Origin: an uncultured Lachnospiraceae bacterium | GTDB lineage: Bacteria > Bacillota > Clostridia > Lachnospirales > Lachnospiraceae | Direction of reading: 5' to 3' | Assembly: GCA_910586725.1 (NCBI GenBank) | Contig: CAJUJL010000020.1 | Span: forward strand, 1-51,483 | DNA length: 51,483 nt | Shown here: positions 31,452 to 41,343 of the stretch, in pieces | Layout of the letters: the number at the start of each line of letters is the position of its first letter | How positions within the stretch are numbered: position 1 is the first letter of the stretch | Position numbers and translations under genes: made by a program | Notes under the pieces: generated by a model | The model's database searches: none | What the model saw: the letters and a program-made list of their open reading frames with translations, nothing else | What the model was told of the DNA's origin: nothing

Positions 31452-33479
31452 TTATACAATCCTTTTGAATTTTTTTTCCAGTTCATACTTATCCATGGCA
31501 ATGATCGTCGGTCTGCCATGTGGGCAAAAATATGGATTTTCAAGCTCTAACAGCTCGGAAATCAAAGTTTCCGCCTCTCTGGCCGTTAATTTGCTGTTTC
31601 CTTTTACGGCCGCTTTACAGGAGATGGATGCGATTTTTTCAAGCAAAAGCTCGGGCGCCGAAATCTTTTTCATTTCCTCCCAGGAATCTAAGATTTCCAG
31701 CAAAACCTGTCTGGCGTTTAACCCAAACAAATTTCCCGGCACGCCGGATATGGCATATTCTTTACCGCCAAACGGCTCTATCTTAAAACCAAGATCTGTC
31801 AGCTGCCCACTCACCATGGTAAGCGCTTGAATTTCCTGATGATCCAGAGCCAGAATAAGCGGCGGTGAAATCAGCTGCATCGTATACTCTTTTTCTTTCA
31901 GGGATTTTATGGTTTTCTCATACAGCACTTTTTCATGGGCGGCATGCTGATCAATGATAAAAAGCTTTTCGTCGTATTCTACCAGCCAGTACGTTTCAAA
32001 AACCTGTCCGATAATTTTATGCTGTTTTTTTGCCTGTTCCGACAAAAATCTGCCGTTGTAACTGATTTCTTCCTGCACATATTCCGCATCTCTTGCCTGA
32101 TGAAACGTCTGCACAGATTCTGAAGCTTTTTCTCCATGAGGCGCTTGCGCAATTTGCAAACCTTTTGCTTCATAGGTCTTTTGCGCTGTTTGCAAGCTTT
32201 TTGCTTCGCAGGACGTTTGCGCTGTTTGCAAACTTTTTGCTTCGCAGGACGCTTGCGCTGTTTGCGAATCTTTTGCTTCGCAGGACGTTTGCGCAGATTC
32301 TAAACCTCTTGCTTCGCAAGATCTTTGTGTATGCTGCGGATACTTTGTCTCATAGGGAGAATCCTTTTTTACGGAATCCGCAAGTTTTTTCAAACGCTCT
32401 TTTTCAAACGGCTCCGGCAGCGTCTTTCTGCGCGGCGTTATTTTCTCTTCTTTTTCTTTCACACGGCTTATGGAAACGGTTCTAATATGCTCCCTGTTTG
32501 TCAGTTTTTCCCGAATGCACGTAAAAAGTTTCTGATAGATTTCCTCTTTCCGGTCAAACCGAAGCTCCATTTTAGAAGGATGCACATTTACATCCAGCAA
32601 TTCCGCGGCAAACTGAAAATACAAAACGCAAAACGGATACTGCCTCTGCATCAGGAAATTTTTATATCCGTCCTCCAGGCTTTTGGAAATCAACGAGCTT
32701 TTAATATACCGTTGATTGATAAAATAATTTTCAAAGTTTCGGTTTCCTCTTGAAACGGAAGGATTTCCGATAAATCCTGTCACCTGAAACAATTCATTTT
32801 CTTCCTCCACCGCAAGCAGGGAAGACGCCATTTCCCTTCCGAAAATCTGATAAATGACATCTTTTACGCTGGAATTGCCGGATGTATGCAGCTTAATCTG
32901 ATTATTTACAATCAGCTTAAACGAAATATCCGGGCGGGATAGCGCCAGACGTTCCACCAGAGTATGGATGTAGCCGGCTTCCGTCTGCGCCGCTTTCAAA
33001 AATTTGCGCCTGGCGGGCGTATTGTAAAATAAATTCCGTACAAGAAATGTCGTTCCGTCCGGAGCTCCGATTTCTTCCTTCTCTTTTTCAAGGGAGCCTT
33101 CGATGACATAACGGACGCCGGTCAGGCTTTCCGCCGTCTTTGTAATCAGCTCTACCTGAGCAACAGCGGCTATGCTTGATAACGCCTCTCCCCGAAACCC
33201 AAGCGACGATACGGTCAGCAAATCTTCTATGGTCTTGATTTTACTGGTAGAATGCCGCAAAAACGCCATGGAAACCTGATCTTTTGCGATACCGCTTCCA
33301 TTATCCGTAATGCGGATCAATGAGATGCCGCCGTCTTTGATTTCCACGGTGACAGCCGTAGCTTTGGCGTCCATAGCGTTTTCCACCAGCTCCTTTACAA
33401 CGGAAGAAGGACGTTCAATTACTTCTCCGGCAGCAATTTTGTCGATTGTTTCTTGTTCCAGCAGTATAATTTCAGCCAT
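31452..33479 (-). CDS. mutL: DNA mismatch repair protein MutL with a repetitive linker
   Basis: Mismatch-repair ATPase and nicking endonuclease. The N-terminal GHKL ATPase has ELVENAMDA near 32, DNGSGI near 58 and GFRGEALSSI near 93. The C-terminal domain has the endonuclease motif DQHAAHEKVLYE near 515, matching DQHA(X)2E(X)4E, plus CPHGRPT near 655. Residues 387-470 of the linker form seven 12-residue repeats (consensus SCEAKSLQTAQx) encoded by a 36-base tandem array. An AGGAGG site precedes ATG 33479. It is flanked by mutS and miaA. Confidence 0.95.
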   Translation of the reverse strand: MAEIILLEQETIDKIAAGEVIERPSSVVKELVENAMDAKATAVTVEIKDGGISLIRITDNGSGIAKDQVSMAFLRHSTSKIKTIEDLLTVSSLGFRGEALSSIAAVAQVELITKTAESLTGVRYVIEGSLEKEKEEIGAPDGTTFLVRNLFYNTPARRKFLKAAQTEAGYIHTLVERLALSRPDISFKLIVNNQIKLHTSGNSSVKDVIYQIFGREMASSLLAVEEENELFQVTGFIGNPSVSRGNRNFENYFINQRYIKSSLISKSLEDGYKNFLMQRQYPFCVLYFQFAAELLDVNVHPSKMELRFDRKEEIYQKLFTCIREKLTNREHIRTVSISRVKEKEEKITPRRKTLPEPFEKERLKKLADSVKKDSPYETKYPQHTQRSCEARGLESAQTSCEAKDSQTAQASCEAKSLQTAQTSCEAKSLQTAQKTYEAKGLQIAQAPHGEKASESVQTFHQARDAEYVQEEISYNGRFLSEQAKKQHKIIGQVFETYWLVEYDEKLFIIDQHAAHEKVLYEKTIKSLKEKEYTMQLISPPLILALDHQEIQALTMVSGQLTDLGFKIEPFGGKEYAISGVPGNLFGLNARQVLLEILDSWEEMKKISAPELLLEKIASISCKAAVKGNSKLTAREAETLISELLELENPYFCPHGRPTIIAMDKYELEKKFKRIV
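32070..32321 (-). repeat. 36-base tandem repeats inside mutL
   Basis: Seven units of 36 bases encode 12-residue repeats; the four N-terminal units are nearly identical (core TTTTGCTTCGCAGGACG on the plus strand), while the last three decay. Because the unit is a multiple of three, copy number change would alter linker length without breaking the frame. Confidence 0.9.
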
Positions 33480-33500
33480 TATGCATCCTCCCGTCCCTTT

Positions 33501-36143
33501 TTACCAGCGGTTTTTCACCTTGTTTTGCAGATCATAAAGCTTGTTCATCGCTTCATGAGGCGTCAGGTTGTTGATGTCCAGCTCTTTTAATTCGTTGATT
33601 ATATCGTCGTCTTTTACGGTGTCAAACAAAGACATCTGCGCCAGATCCACTTCATCCAGAACGGTTTTTTTCTTTTTGGATGAAATCTCCGGCGAAATAT
33701 TTTTGGCAATATCCGAAATATCATTTGCGCTTAATTCTTCTACAATGACTTTTGCGCGGTTTAAAACGGATTCCGGCAGACCGGCAAGCTTTGCCACCTG
33801 GATTCCATAACTTTTATCCGCTCCCCCGGGAACAATTTTGCGCAGGAAAACAATGTCGTCGCCTCTTTCTTTGACTGCAATGCAGTAATTATTCACATTG
33901 TTTAATTTGCCTTCCAGTTCGGTCAGTTCATGGTAATGCGTGGCAAACAGCGTTTTGGCTCCTAAAATCTTTGGATTGCTGATATGCTCCACAACGGCCC
34001 AGGCTATGCTAAGCCCGTCAAACGTGCTCGTTCCCCGTCCGATCTCATCTAAGACAAGCAGTGAGTTTGCAGTCGCGTTCCGCAGAATGTTGGCGACTTC
34101 CGTCATCTCCACCATAAATGTGCTCTGACCGCTGGCAAGATCATCCGATGCGCCCACTCTTGTAAAAATCCGGTCTACAATTCCGATATTCGCGGAATCC
34201 GCGGGTACAAAACTGCCGATCTGAGCCATCAGTACGATCAATGCGCTTTGCCGCATATAAGTGGATTTCCCCGCCATATTGGGCCCTGTGATAATGGAAA
34301 TGCGCTGCTTATTGTTATCCAGATACGTGTCGTTGCAGATAAACATTTCATTATGTATCATATTTTCCACGACCGGATGGCGGCCGCCTTTTATATCGAT
34401 CACGCCTTTTTCGTTTAATTTGGGCTTACAGTAATGATTTTGTTCCGCCACATAGGCAAAAGATGCGAACACGTCTAATTTGGCTATGGCTTTGGCCGTT
34501 TTCTGAATGCGCAGCACTTCTGCGGCTATGGATTCCCGGATCGTCCGAAACAGTTCATATTCCAGCGCAATCAGCTTGTCTTCCGCGCCTAAAATTACGT
34601 CTTCCAGTTCTTTTAGCTTTGGCGTAATATACCGTTCCGCATTTGCAAGCGTCTGCTTTCTCGTAAAATAATCCGGCACTAAATTCTGATAGGAATTGGT
34701 TACCTCCAGGTAATAGCCAAAAATTTTATTGTATTTGATTTTCAGATTTTTAATTCCTGTTTTTTGTCGTTCCTCGGCTTCCAATTCTGCCAGCCACTGT
34801 TTGCCCTCCGTTCTGGCTAATTTCAGACGATCTACTTCTTCGTTGAAATTTTCCTTTATAATTCCCCCATCATGCACAAGAACCGGCGCATCTTCGATAA
34901 TCCCTGCCTCAATTTTTTCAAAGATGTCTTCCAGCGTATCAAAATCTTTTGCAATCTCCTGTAAAAGCGGAGTGGAAAAGTCTGACAAAAGGCTCTTGAT
35001 CGGAGGAAGCATCTGAATCGAATTTTTAAAAGCAATTAAATCCCTCGGATTCGCCGTCTGATACGTAATACGGGTGATCAGACGCTCCAGGTCATAGATC
35101 GGATGCAAATATTCCCTAAGCTCTTCTCTTGTGATGACATGCTTATTCAATTCGGCAACCGCCAAAAGGCGCTGCTCGATTTCTTTTTTTTCAATTAATG
35201 GCTGTTCGATATAAGACCGAAGCAGCCTTGCTCCCATAGCTGTTTTTGTCTTATCCAAAACCCAAAGAAGCGATCCCCTTTTTGACTTTTCCCGCAGCGT
35301 CTCTACCAGTTCCAGATTCCTTCTCGTCGAACTGTCGATAACCATAAACTTTCCGGTCAGATAAGGATGGATTTCAGACATGTGAGACAGAGAATTTTTC
35401 TGCGTTTCATAGAGATATTTCAAAAGCGATCCGGCTGCGATGCTGCCGCAGGGAAAATCATTTAAACCAATTCCTTCCAGGCTGTGAATGTGAAAATGAT
35501 CCTTTAAGGTTTCCACAGCCGTATCTTCGCTGAAATACCAGGGCTCCAAAGAACCGACGCAGATATTCAAACGGTTTTTTATATCATCCAAATCCACGCC
35601 GCTCATATAAAAAGCTTCGTTGCAGACAATTTCGGCAGGATGGTATCTGTTCATTTCATCTAAAAGTTTCCGCTCGGCATCCACTTCCGTTACAAAAAAA
35701 TCTCCCGTACTGACATCTGCAATAGACATTCCATATTTGTCCTCAAGATATACGATGCACATGATATAATTATTTTTGGATTCATCAAGCGCCTGGCTGT
35801 CTGTATTGGTGCCTGGCGTAACAATGCGTATTACTTCACGTTTTACGATTCCCTTCGCCGTTTTAGGATCTTCCGTCTGTTCACAGACCGCAACCTTATA
35901 CCCCATTTTGACAAGCCTGTTCAAATAGCCCTCCGCTGCATGATAGGGAACGCCGCACATGGGCGCCCGTTCCGCGGCGCCGCAGTTTTTTCCGGTCAGC
36001 GTAAGCTCAAGCTCCCTTGAAACTTTCTTTGCGTCTTCAAAAAACATCTCATAGAAATCTCCCAGCCGGTAGAACAGGATGTAATCGCTGTATTCTTTTT
36101 TGATTTCCAGATATTGCTGCATCATAGGTGTATATTCACTCAA
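33501..36143 (-). CDS. mutS: DNA mismatch repair protein MutS
   Basis: Mismatch recognition ATPase. The Phe-x-Glu mismatch-probing motif is in GDFYEMF near residue 28. The Walker A GPNMAGKST is near 605, with DEIGRGTSTFDG near 685. Length 880 is normal. The start is TTG at 36143, overlapping the upstream FAD protein stop (TTGA) and following AAAGGA. Confidence 0.96.
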   Translation of the reverse strand: MSEYTPMMQQYLEIKKEYSDYILFYRLGDFYEMFFEDAKKVSRELELTLTGKNCGAAERAPMCGVPYHAAEGYLNRLVKMGYKVAVCEQTEDPKTAKGIVKREVIRIVTPGTNTDSQALDESKNNYIMCIVYLEDKYGMSIADVSTGDFFVTEVDAERKLLDEMNRYHPAEIVCNEAFYMSGVDLDDIKNRLNICVGSLEPWYFSEDTAVETLKDHFHIHSLEGIGLNDFPCGSIAAGSLLKYLYETQKNSLSHMSEIHPYLTGKFMVIDSSTRRNLELVETLREKSKRGSLLWVLDKTKTAMGARLLRSYIEQPLIEKKEIEQRLLAVAELNKHVITREELREYLHPIYDLERLITRITYQTANPRDLIAFKNSIQMLPPIKSLLSDFSTPLLQEIAKDFDTLEDIFEKIEAGIIEDAPVLVHDGGIIKENFNEEVDRLKLARTEGKQWLAELEAEERQKTGIKNLKIKYNKIFGYYLEVTNSYQNLVPDYFTRKQTLANAERYITPKLKELEDVILGAEDKLIALEYELFRTIRESIAAEVLRIQKTAKAIAKLDVFASFAYVAEQNHYCKPKLNEKGVIDIKGGRHPVVENMIHNEMFICNDTYLDNNKQRISIITGPNMAGKSTYMRQSALIVLMAQIGSFVPADSANIGIVDRIFTRVGASDDLASGQSTFMVEMTEVANILRNATANSLLVLDEIGRGTSTFDGLSIAWAVVEHISNPKILGAKTLFATHYHELTELEGKLNNVNNYCIAVKERGDDIVFLRKIVPGGADKSYGIQVAKLAGLPESVLNRAKVIVEELSANDISDIAKNISPEISSKKKKTVLDEVDLAQMSLFDTVKDDDIINELKELDINNLTPHEAMNKLYDLQNKVKNRW

Positions 36144-37750
36144 AATCTATCGTCCTTTCTTATGCGGTCCGGCGTATACGTATGCGCAACTGCCTCCGCC
36201 ACCTTTATCCCGTCCATTGCCGCCGACATAATTCCACCGGCATATCCGGCTCCTTCCCCGCAGGGGTAAATGCCGCAGATTTCACTTTGAAAATCCGCAT
36301 TTCTATGAATCTTAACGGGCGAAGACGTTCTGCTCTCCACACCGGAAAGAATTGCATCTTCGCAGTCAAATCCCTGAATTTTCCTGCCGAAGGCCTCCAT
36401 TCCGCACAAAAAAGATTCATAGATCTCTTTGCCAAAAAGCATATGCAGCGGCGCATGCTCTGTGGCTCCACAGGCATAAGAGGGAAATTGGGATTCGGAT
36501 TTGGTTTTTTGTCTGCGTTTAAAATCTCCGTAAAGCTGCTGCGGAATTGCTCCGTTTCCCAGCAAAAAAGCCTGTTCCTCCAGATTTTGCTGAAACATAA
36601 CCCCGGATAACGGCCCTGACTGCGCAAAATCCTCCGGCGTAACCGACACAATAATCGCGCTGTTTGCATTGGCGCCGTCTCTTCTGGAATTACTCATACC
36701 GTTGACCGCCAGACGTTTTTCTTCCGAGGACGCGTTGACTACAAAGCCACCGGGACACATGCAAAAAGAATAAACGCCCCTGTCGTTTGCGCCACGCGCC
36801 GTCACTTTATACGAAGCGGGAGGAAGCTTTGCCGCCGCCGCTCCATACTGGCTTTTATTGATCATTTCCTGCGGATGCTCGATGCGGAGTCCGACAGCAA
36901 AAGATTTCGCCTCCATGGAAATATTTTTTTCCAGAAGCATACGAAACGTATCTCTGGCGCTGTGTCCGATGGCAAGAATCAAAATCTCCGCATCGATCCA
37001 TGTGTTGTGATTGATTTCTACGGCAGTTATGCTTCCGCGGCTGATTTTTATGTCTGTCATGCAGCTTTCAAACAGAAACGTGCCGCCCAAAGACAAAATT
37101 TTTTGCCGCATGGAAGGAATCACTTCTCTTAAAAGGTCTGTTCCGATATGCGGCTTTGCATCATAGCGGATTTCTTTTGGAGCGCCGTGCGCCGTAAATA
37201 TTTCCAGCGCTTTCTGACCGCGTCCCCCGGTATCTTTTACCAGCGTATTTAACTTGCCGTCAGAAAACGTTCCGGCGCCGCCTTCTCCGAATTGCACGTT
37301 TGAATTGGGATCAAGCCGCCCTTCCTTCCAGAAACGCTCTACGTCAAGGCAGCGCTGCGTTACCGTTTTCCCGCGTTCTAACACAATCGGCGCATATCCC
37401 GCCTCCGCTAACATATACGCGCAAAACAATCCCGCCGGGCCGCTTCCCGCAATAACGGGCCGCTTTGTCAAAATCCTGTCTCCTCCCGATGGAAAGCAGT
37501 ATGGTTTCTTTTCCAGGTAACGAATGTTATTGTTATGCAGCCTGTTTACGATTTTTTTGTCGTTTGCCGTATCCGCTTCAATCGTATATACATAAAGAAT
37601 ATCCTGCTTTTTTCTCGCATCAATGGATCGTCTTGTGATCCGGTAATCCAATAATTGCTCTCCCTTTATTTTTAATGCCTTTAAGATCTGTTCTTTCAAA
37701 TCCCCACGCAAATGTGTAATGGGAAGCTTTAACTGCTGAATTTGTATCAT
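36140..37750 (-). CDS. FAD-dependent oxidoreductase (COG2509-like)
   Basis: A 536-residue flavoprotein of the uncharacterised COG2509 group. An N-terminal domain of about 90 residues precedes the dinucleotide-binding GSGPAGLFCAYMLAEAG near 102 with the ERG acidic turn. Other conserved segments are GEGGAGTFSDGKLNT near 155 and YPCGEGAGYAGGIMSAAMDG near 500. Substrate unknown. It is cotranscribed between another flavoprotein and mutS. Confidence 0.85.
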   Translation of the reverse strand: MIQIQQLKLPITHLRGDLKEQILKALKIKGEQLLDYRITRRSIDARKKQDILYVYTIEADTANDKKIVNRLHNNNIRYLEKKPYCFPSGGDRILTKRPVIAGSGPAGLFCAYMLAEAGYAPIVLERGKTVTQRCLDVERFWKEGRLDPNSNVQFGEGGAGTFSDGKLNTLVKDTGGRGQKALEIFTAHGAPKEIRYDAKPHIGTDLLREVIPSMRQKILSLGGTFLFESCMTDIKISRGSITAVEINHNTWIDAEILILAIGHSARDTFRMLLEKNISMEAKSFAVGLRIEHPQEMINKSQYGAAAAKLPPASYKVTARGANDRGVYSFCMCPGGFVVNASSEEKRLAVNGMSNSRRDGANANSAIIVSVTPEDFAQSGPLSGVMFQQNLEEQAFLLGNGAIPQQLYGDFKRRQKTKSESQFPSYACGATEHAPLHMLFGKEIYESFLCGMEAFGRKIQGFDCEDAILSGVESRTSSPVKIHRNADFQSEICGIYPCGEGAGYAGGIMSAAMDGIKVAEAVAHTYTPDRIRKDDRF

Positions 37751-37768
37751 AATTCTTTTCCTTTATCT

Positions 37769-38992
37769 TTATTTCCGGTCTGCCGCATGCATCCCGGCAA
37801 CGTAACCGGAGGACCAGGCCCATTGTAAATTATAACCGCCGCACATGCCGTCAATATCGACTACTTCTCCGGCAAAAAAAAGCCCTTGAACAAGATAAGA
37901 CTCCAGCGTCTTTGGATTGATTTCTTTCGTGTCGACGCCTCCCGCAGACGACTGCGCTCTGTCAAATCCTTCCGTTTCCGTCACATCAATCGTTACGTGC
38001 TTGATATAACGGGCAAAAGAAGAAATCCGGCCGTTAAGCATCCACTCCGCCTTTTCCTGCAGCGGAAGCCTGTTTTCTTTTAGAAACAGCGAAATCAGCT
38101 TTTTGGGGAAAAAACCAATCAGTGATTCTTCGAGAGATTTTCCGTTATGGGCCGCAAAGCGGGCCGTCAATTCCGCCGCCAGCTCTTCTTCTGATAAATC
38201 AGGCGCAAAATCCAGCTCTGCCCGCACTTTTTCTTTTTTCGCCAGGGCCCTCGCGGCATATCTGCTGACCTGAAACGCCGGGATTCCGGAAACGCCGGTT
38301 TGCGTCAACTGAATCTCTCCTCTGTCTTTTGCGATTTGCTTTCCGTTTCTGTACAAACAAATCCGTGCGTCTGCACGAATTCCTGCAACAGACTTAAAAA
38401 ATGACTGTTTTGCCTTCATCGGCACAAGCGCAGGAACCATTTCGATCAACGTATGGCCCAGTTTTTCAATATAAGGATAAGCGCTTCCATCACTCCCGGA
38501 TTTGGGAAACGCCCTGCCGCCGCAGGCAAAAATACATTGGCGCGCCCGAAACGCTCCCTGTGTGGTTCTGACATCAAATCCATGTTTTGTCCTCTGTACG
38601 GAAGTTATGGCGCAGTCCGTATGTATTTCAATCTGCAGACGCCTTAGTTCCATGCGAAGCACATCCAGCACGGAAGACGCCTGTCCGCTTGCAGGATAAA
38701 AATATCCGTCTCTTTCTCTGGGAAAGACGCCAAGCTCTTTGAAGAAAGCAATCGTCTCTTCCACGCCAAACTGCTCCAAAACAGGCAATACAAATGCAGG
38801 GTTTTCGCCTCTGTAACAGCGTAAGCCCTGCCTGCGGTTTGTATAGTTGCATTTTCCGTTTCCGGTGGAAAGAATTTTCCGGCCGACCCTTTCCATATGT
38901 TCGATTATGATAACTTCGGAGCCGCGCCGCGCCGCGGATATGGCGGCCACCATACCGGAAGCGCCGCCGCCAATAACAATTATTTTATTCAA
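37769..38992 (-). CDS. HI0933/YhiN-type flavoprotein
   Basis: A 407-residue FAD protein of the HI0933 family (COG2081), sometimes called aminoacetone oxidase family. The N-terminal GGGASGMVAAISAARRG with the IIEHMERVGRK acidic turn binds FAD; GNGKCNYTN near 43 and the C-terminal VVDIDGMCGGYNLQWAWSSG near 375 are family signatures. Starts with TTG at 38992 after AAGGTG. First gene of the unit that continues to mutS and mutL. The biological reaction is not known. Confidence 0.87.
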   Translation of the reverse strand: MNKIIVIGGGASGMVAAISAARRGSEVIIIEHMERVGRKILSTGNGKCNYTNRRQGLRCYRGENPAFVLPVLEQFGVEETIAFFKELGVFPRERDGYFYPASGQASSVLDVLRMELRRLQIEIHTDCAITSVQRTKHGFDVRTTQGAFRARQCIFACGGRAFPKSGSDGSAYPYIEKLGHTLIEMVPALVPMKAKQSFFKSVAGIRADARICLYRNGKQIAKDRGEIQLTQTGVSGIPAFQVSRYAARALAKKEKVRAELDFAPDLSEEELAAELTARFAAHNGKSLEESLIGFFPKKLISLFLKENRLPLQEKAEWMLNGRISSFARYIKHVTIDVTETEGFDRAQSSAGGVDTKEINPKTLESYLVQGLFFAGEVVDIDGMCGGYNLQWAWSSGYVAGMHAADRK

Positions 38993-39032
38993 ACTGACAC
39001 CTTTTTCAATTCATAACTTTTCTACGTCAGAT

Positions 39033-39061
39033 ATTTTAGCATAAGAAAAATAAAGATTCAA
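39033..39061 (-). promoter_or_regulatory. Promoter of the flavoprotein-mutS-mutL-miaA unit
   Basis: Minus-strand TTGAAT (39056-39061), 17-base spacer, TAAAAT (39033-39038) with a TG one base upstream (extended -10). Confidence 0.65.
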
Positions 39062-39100
39062 CAGGCAAATTATCTGTCCGCCGCAAAAACAACAGCGCTA

Positions 39101-39481
39101 TTAACTGCTGTAATTTTCCAGAAATTCAAAAAGCGCCGCTTCATCCCGGATGCCGTATCCTTTTCTTATTTTCTGCCGCAGAGAATCCTCCAGAGCCGAA
39201 TATTGAATATCTGTGTGTTCATACACGGTGGCCTTATCGGAATAATAAACGGTCAGATAATCTTCTTCCTCTACAATAATGAATTTATATTCGATTACCT
39301 GACTGACCGGAACGGTTTTTTCTTCTTCCGTTTCTGTTTCAATTTCTTTTATTTCCGTCTGCTCCGTGGCTTCTGCCCGCAAAGGTCCCTCTGTATCCTG
39401 AAAATTTAAAATCTGATAACATCCAATCCCGAATAATACCGTAAGAATAAAAAAAATGCGAATACCGTTGACTTTGTTCAT
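39101..39481 (-). CDS. Membrane-anchored BofC-like protein
   Basis: A 126-residue protein with one N-terminal membrane span (IRIFFILTVLFGIGCYQIL), an acidic linker (about 35-58) and a C-terminal domain of about 65 residues (EYKFIIVEEEDYLTVYYSD start, FLENYSS end) that resembles the C-terminal domain of BofC, an intercompartmental sporulation inhibitor. The similarity is from memory and weak, so the role is uncertain. ATG 39481 follows GGTGAT; a GTG nine bases upstream is an alternative. It stands alone. Confidence 0.65.
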   Translation of the reverse strand: MNKVNGIRIFFILTVLFGIGCYQILNFQDTEGPLRAEATEQTEIKEIETETEEEKTVPVSQVIEYKFIIVEEEDYLTVYYSDKATVYEHTDIQYSALEDSLRQKIRKGYGIRDEAALFEFLENYSS

Positions 39482-39588
39482 ATCTATCACCAGTCACAGT
39501 ATGAGCATTTTTATCAATTCTAAACAAATTGATTTGTCTTAAAACGCCTTTTGTCTTTTTCTTCATACAATTACCAGAAAACAGGGGA

Positions 39589-39617
39589 TTGCGCGAATGA
39601 AAAACAAACAGTATAAT
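39589..39617 (+). promoter_or_regulatory. Promoter of the glucosaminidase gene
   Basis: TTGCGC at 39589-39594, 17 bases, then perfect TATAAT at 39612-39617. The leader to ATG 39661 is about 37 bases. Confidence 0.6.
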
Positions 39618-39660
39618 CTAAATGAACCTTTTGAATTGAATTCGGAAAGGAAAAAGAAGA

Positions 39661-41343
39661 ATGATCAAAAAAGGCATGAAATTTATATCTATCCTGCTGG
39701 CAGCAGCTATCGTTTCCGCTGATTTCTATGGAGCTTGCATTTTAACTTATGCCGGACAGCAGAACTTAGGAGACGATACCATCCTCATGGAACGCACTCC
39801 GGGATCTGATAGCAGCGATATAACAGCAAAGGAACCCTCGCAAAAAGAAGCAACAGACTTTTCTTTGGCGGAAGCCGCGTTTACAAAACTGCTGGAAGAC
39901 TATGAGATGTACGGCGTTTTGTCAAACGATGTAGAATTTCCGGTATATGAAGAGGCGTCTTTCGAATCGGAAACAATAAAAACGCTTGCCAGCGGCCACC
40001 AGGTAAAACTAATGGGCGCCATATGGAAAGAAACAGACCTTTGGTTTCGCATCCGCTTTGCCGTTTCAGACCGGGAATACTTCGGTTATATCCAGAGCGA
40101 ATATGTAATTTCGGCCGATCCCAGAATGGCAGAATGGAAATCACAATATCAGCTGGAAAACCCCAGGATGTCATTTTCCAGAGACGCAAATCAGGCAGCC
40201 GCATTTCCGGCCAGTTACCGTCCGATGATCCAGAAATTATCAGAGGCGCATCCCAACTGGCGCTTTGTGCCGATGAATACAGGGCTGAATTGGGAAGACG
40301 TGCTGAAAGCCGAAATGGAAAACGGCAGAAATCTGGTAGAAACGGTATTTCCCGACACCTGGAAATCCACAGCTCCCGAAGATTATAATATGGAGACCGG
40401 AAAATGGGTGATTAAAAACGGAACTAACTGGGTACAGGCTTCGAAGTCCATCATCAAATATTATCTGGACCCGCGAAATTTCCTGACGGAAGAATCCGTA
40501 TTTCAATTTGAATTAAACGTTTATGGCGATCACCATACGGAAGACGGACTGGAAAAGATGCTGACCGGGACTTTTATGTCCAATCAGGCATTGGAAGACG
40601 GCTCCGCCGATGGAATCACGTATGCTCAGGCTTTTATGAACATAGGCAGCAGCTTAAAAGTAAGCCCCTACTTTCTTGCAAGCCGCGTTCGCCAGGAACA
40701 GGGAAACTACGGGGATTCTGATTTGATTTCCGGCAAATACCCCGGATACAAAGGATATTATAATTATTTTAACAGAGGCGCAACGGGCGTTGGCGAAGAA
40801 GTTATTATAAACGGTTTGAATGAGGCCAAAACAAACGGCTGGGATACCCGTTTTAAAGCTTTAAAAGGCGGCGCAAAATCCGTCGCTTCCGACTACATCT
40901 ATAAGGGACAGGATACGCTGTACTTGCAGAAATTCGACGTAGACGCTTCCTATGACGGTCTGTACTGGCACCAGTACATGCAGAATCTTTTAGCGGCGGA
41001 AAGCGAAGGAAAAACCATGCGAAAAGGCTATTTGGAGAGCGGAATTTTAGACAACGGCTTTGTATTCAAAGTGCCGGTATACAACAATATGCCCTCTTCT
41101 CCCTGCCCCAAACCGGAAGAAAACTTAAGCAAACCGGCGTTAAATGTCACAGCAAACGCCTATCTATCGGCAAAACTTTCCTGGAATGAAGTCGCCGCCG
41201 CCCAGGGATACCAGATTTACCGCGCAGAAGGGAAAAATGGCGCGTTCAAAAAATCGCGTCTGTCAATGAAGATGCGTTTTCGTATGAAGATAAATCAATT
41301 GTACCCGGCAAAACGTACCAATACAAAGTGCGCGGCTATATGA
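39661..41343 (+). CDS. Secreted SH3-glucosaminidase protein, frameshifted near its C-terminus
   Basis: Probable peptidoglycan hydrolase. A signal peptide ends near TYAGQQ (residue 32). Residues about 75-150 form a bacterial SH3-like domain, and about 180-445 a glucosaminidase (LytG/FlgJ-like) domain with the likely catalytic Glu in RQEQGNYGD near 345. A fibronectin type III domain starts near 490 (LSAKLSWNEVAAAQGYQIYR) but the frame breaks at a six-A run (41246-41251); the last ~30 residues are out of frame and lead to a stop at 41343. The same domain continues in another frame to 41966, so the intact gene would run 39661-41966 (about 768 residues). Hydrolase domain is complete, so the truncated product could still be active. 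Confidence 0.85.
   Translation: MIKKGMKFISILLAAAIVSADFYGACILTYAGQQNLGDDTILMERTPGSDSSDITAKEPSQKEATDFSLAEAAFTKLLEDYEMYGVLSNDVEFPVYEEASFESETIKTLASGHQVKLMGAIWKETDLWFRIRFAVSDREYFGYIQSEYVISADPRMAEWKSQYQLENPRMSFSRDANQAAAFPASYRPMIQKLSEAHPNWRFVPMNTGLNWEDVLKAEMENGRNLVETVFPDTWKSTAPEDYNMETGKWVIKNGTNWVQASKSIIKYYLDPRNFLTEESVFQFELNVYGDHHTEDGLEKMLTGTFMSNQALEDGSADGITYAQAFMNIGSSLKVSPYFLASRVRQEQGNYGDSDLISGKYPGYKGYYNYFNRGATGVGEEVIINGLNEAKTNGWDTRFKALKGGAKSVASDYIYKGQDTLYLQKFDVDASYDGLYWHQYMQNLLAAESEGKTMRKGYLESGILDNGFVFKVPVYNNMPSSPCPKPEENLSKPALNVTANAYLSAKLSWNEVAAAQGYQIYRAEGKNGAFKKSRLSMKMRFRMKINQLYPAKRTNTKCAAI

Noticed and set aside
32093..32485. Antisense leucine-rich repetitive frame opposite mutL
   Set aside because: It is the reverse reading of the 36-base repeat array within the well-supported mutL gene; no ribosome site.
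36128..36669. Long frames on both strands opposite or out of register with the COG2509-like gene
   Set aside because: The 36140-37750 frame has FAD motifs, proper start and overlap with mutS; the others have none.
41246..41251. Programmed ribosomal frameshift site
   Set aside because: The A run lacks a full X XXY YYZ heptamer and I see no clear stem just after it; kept only as one possibility.
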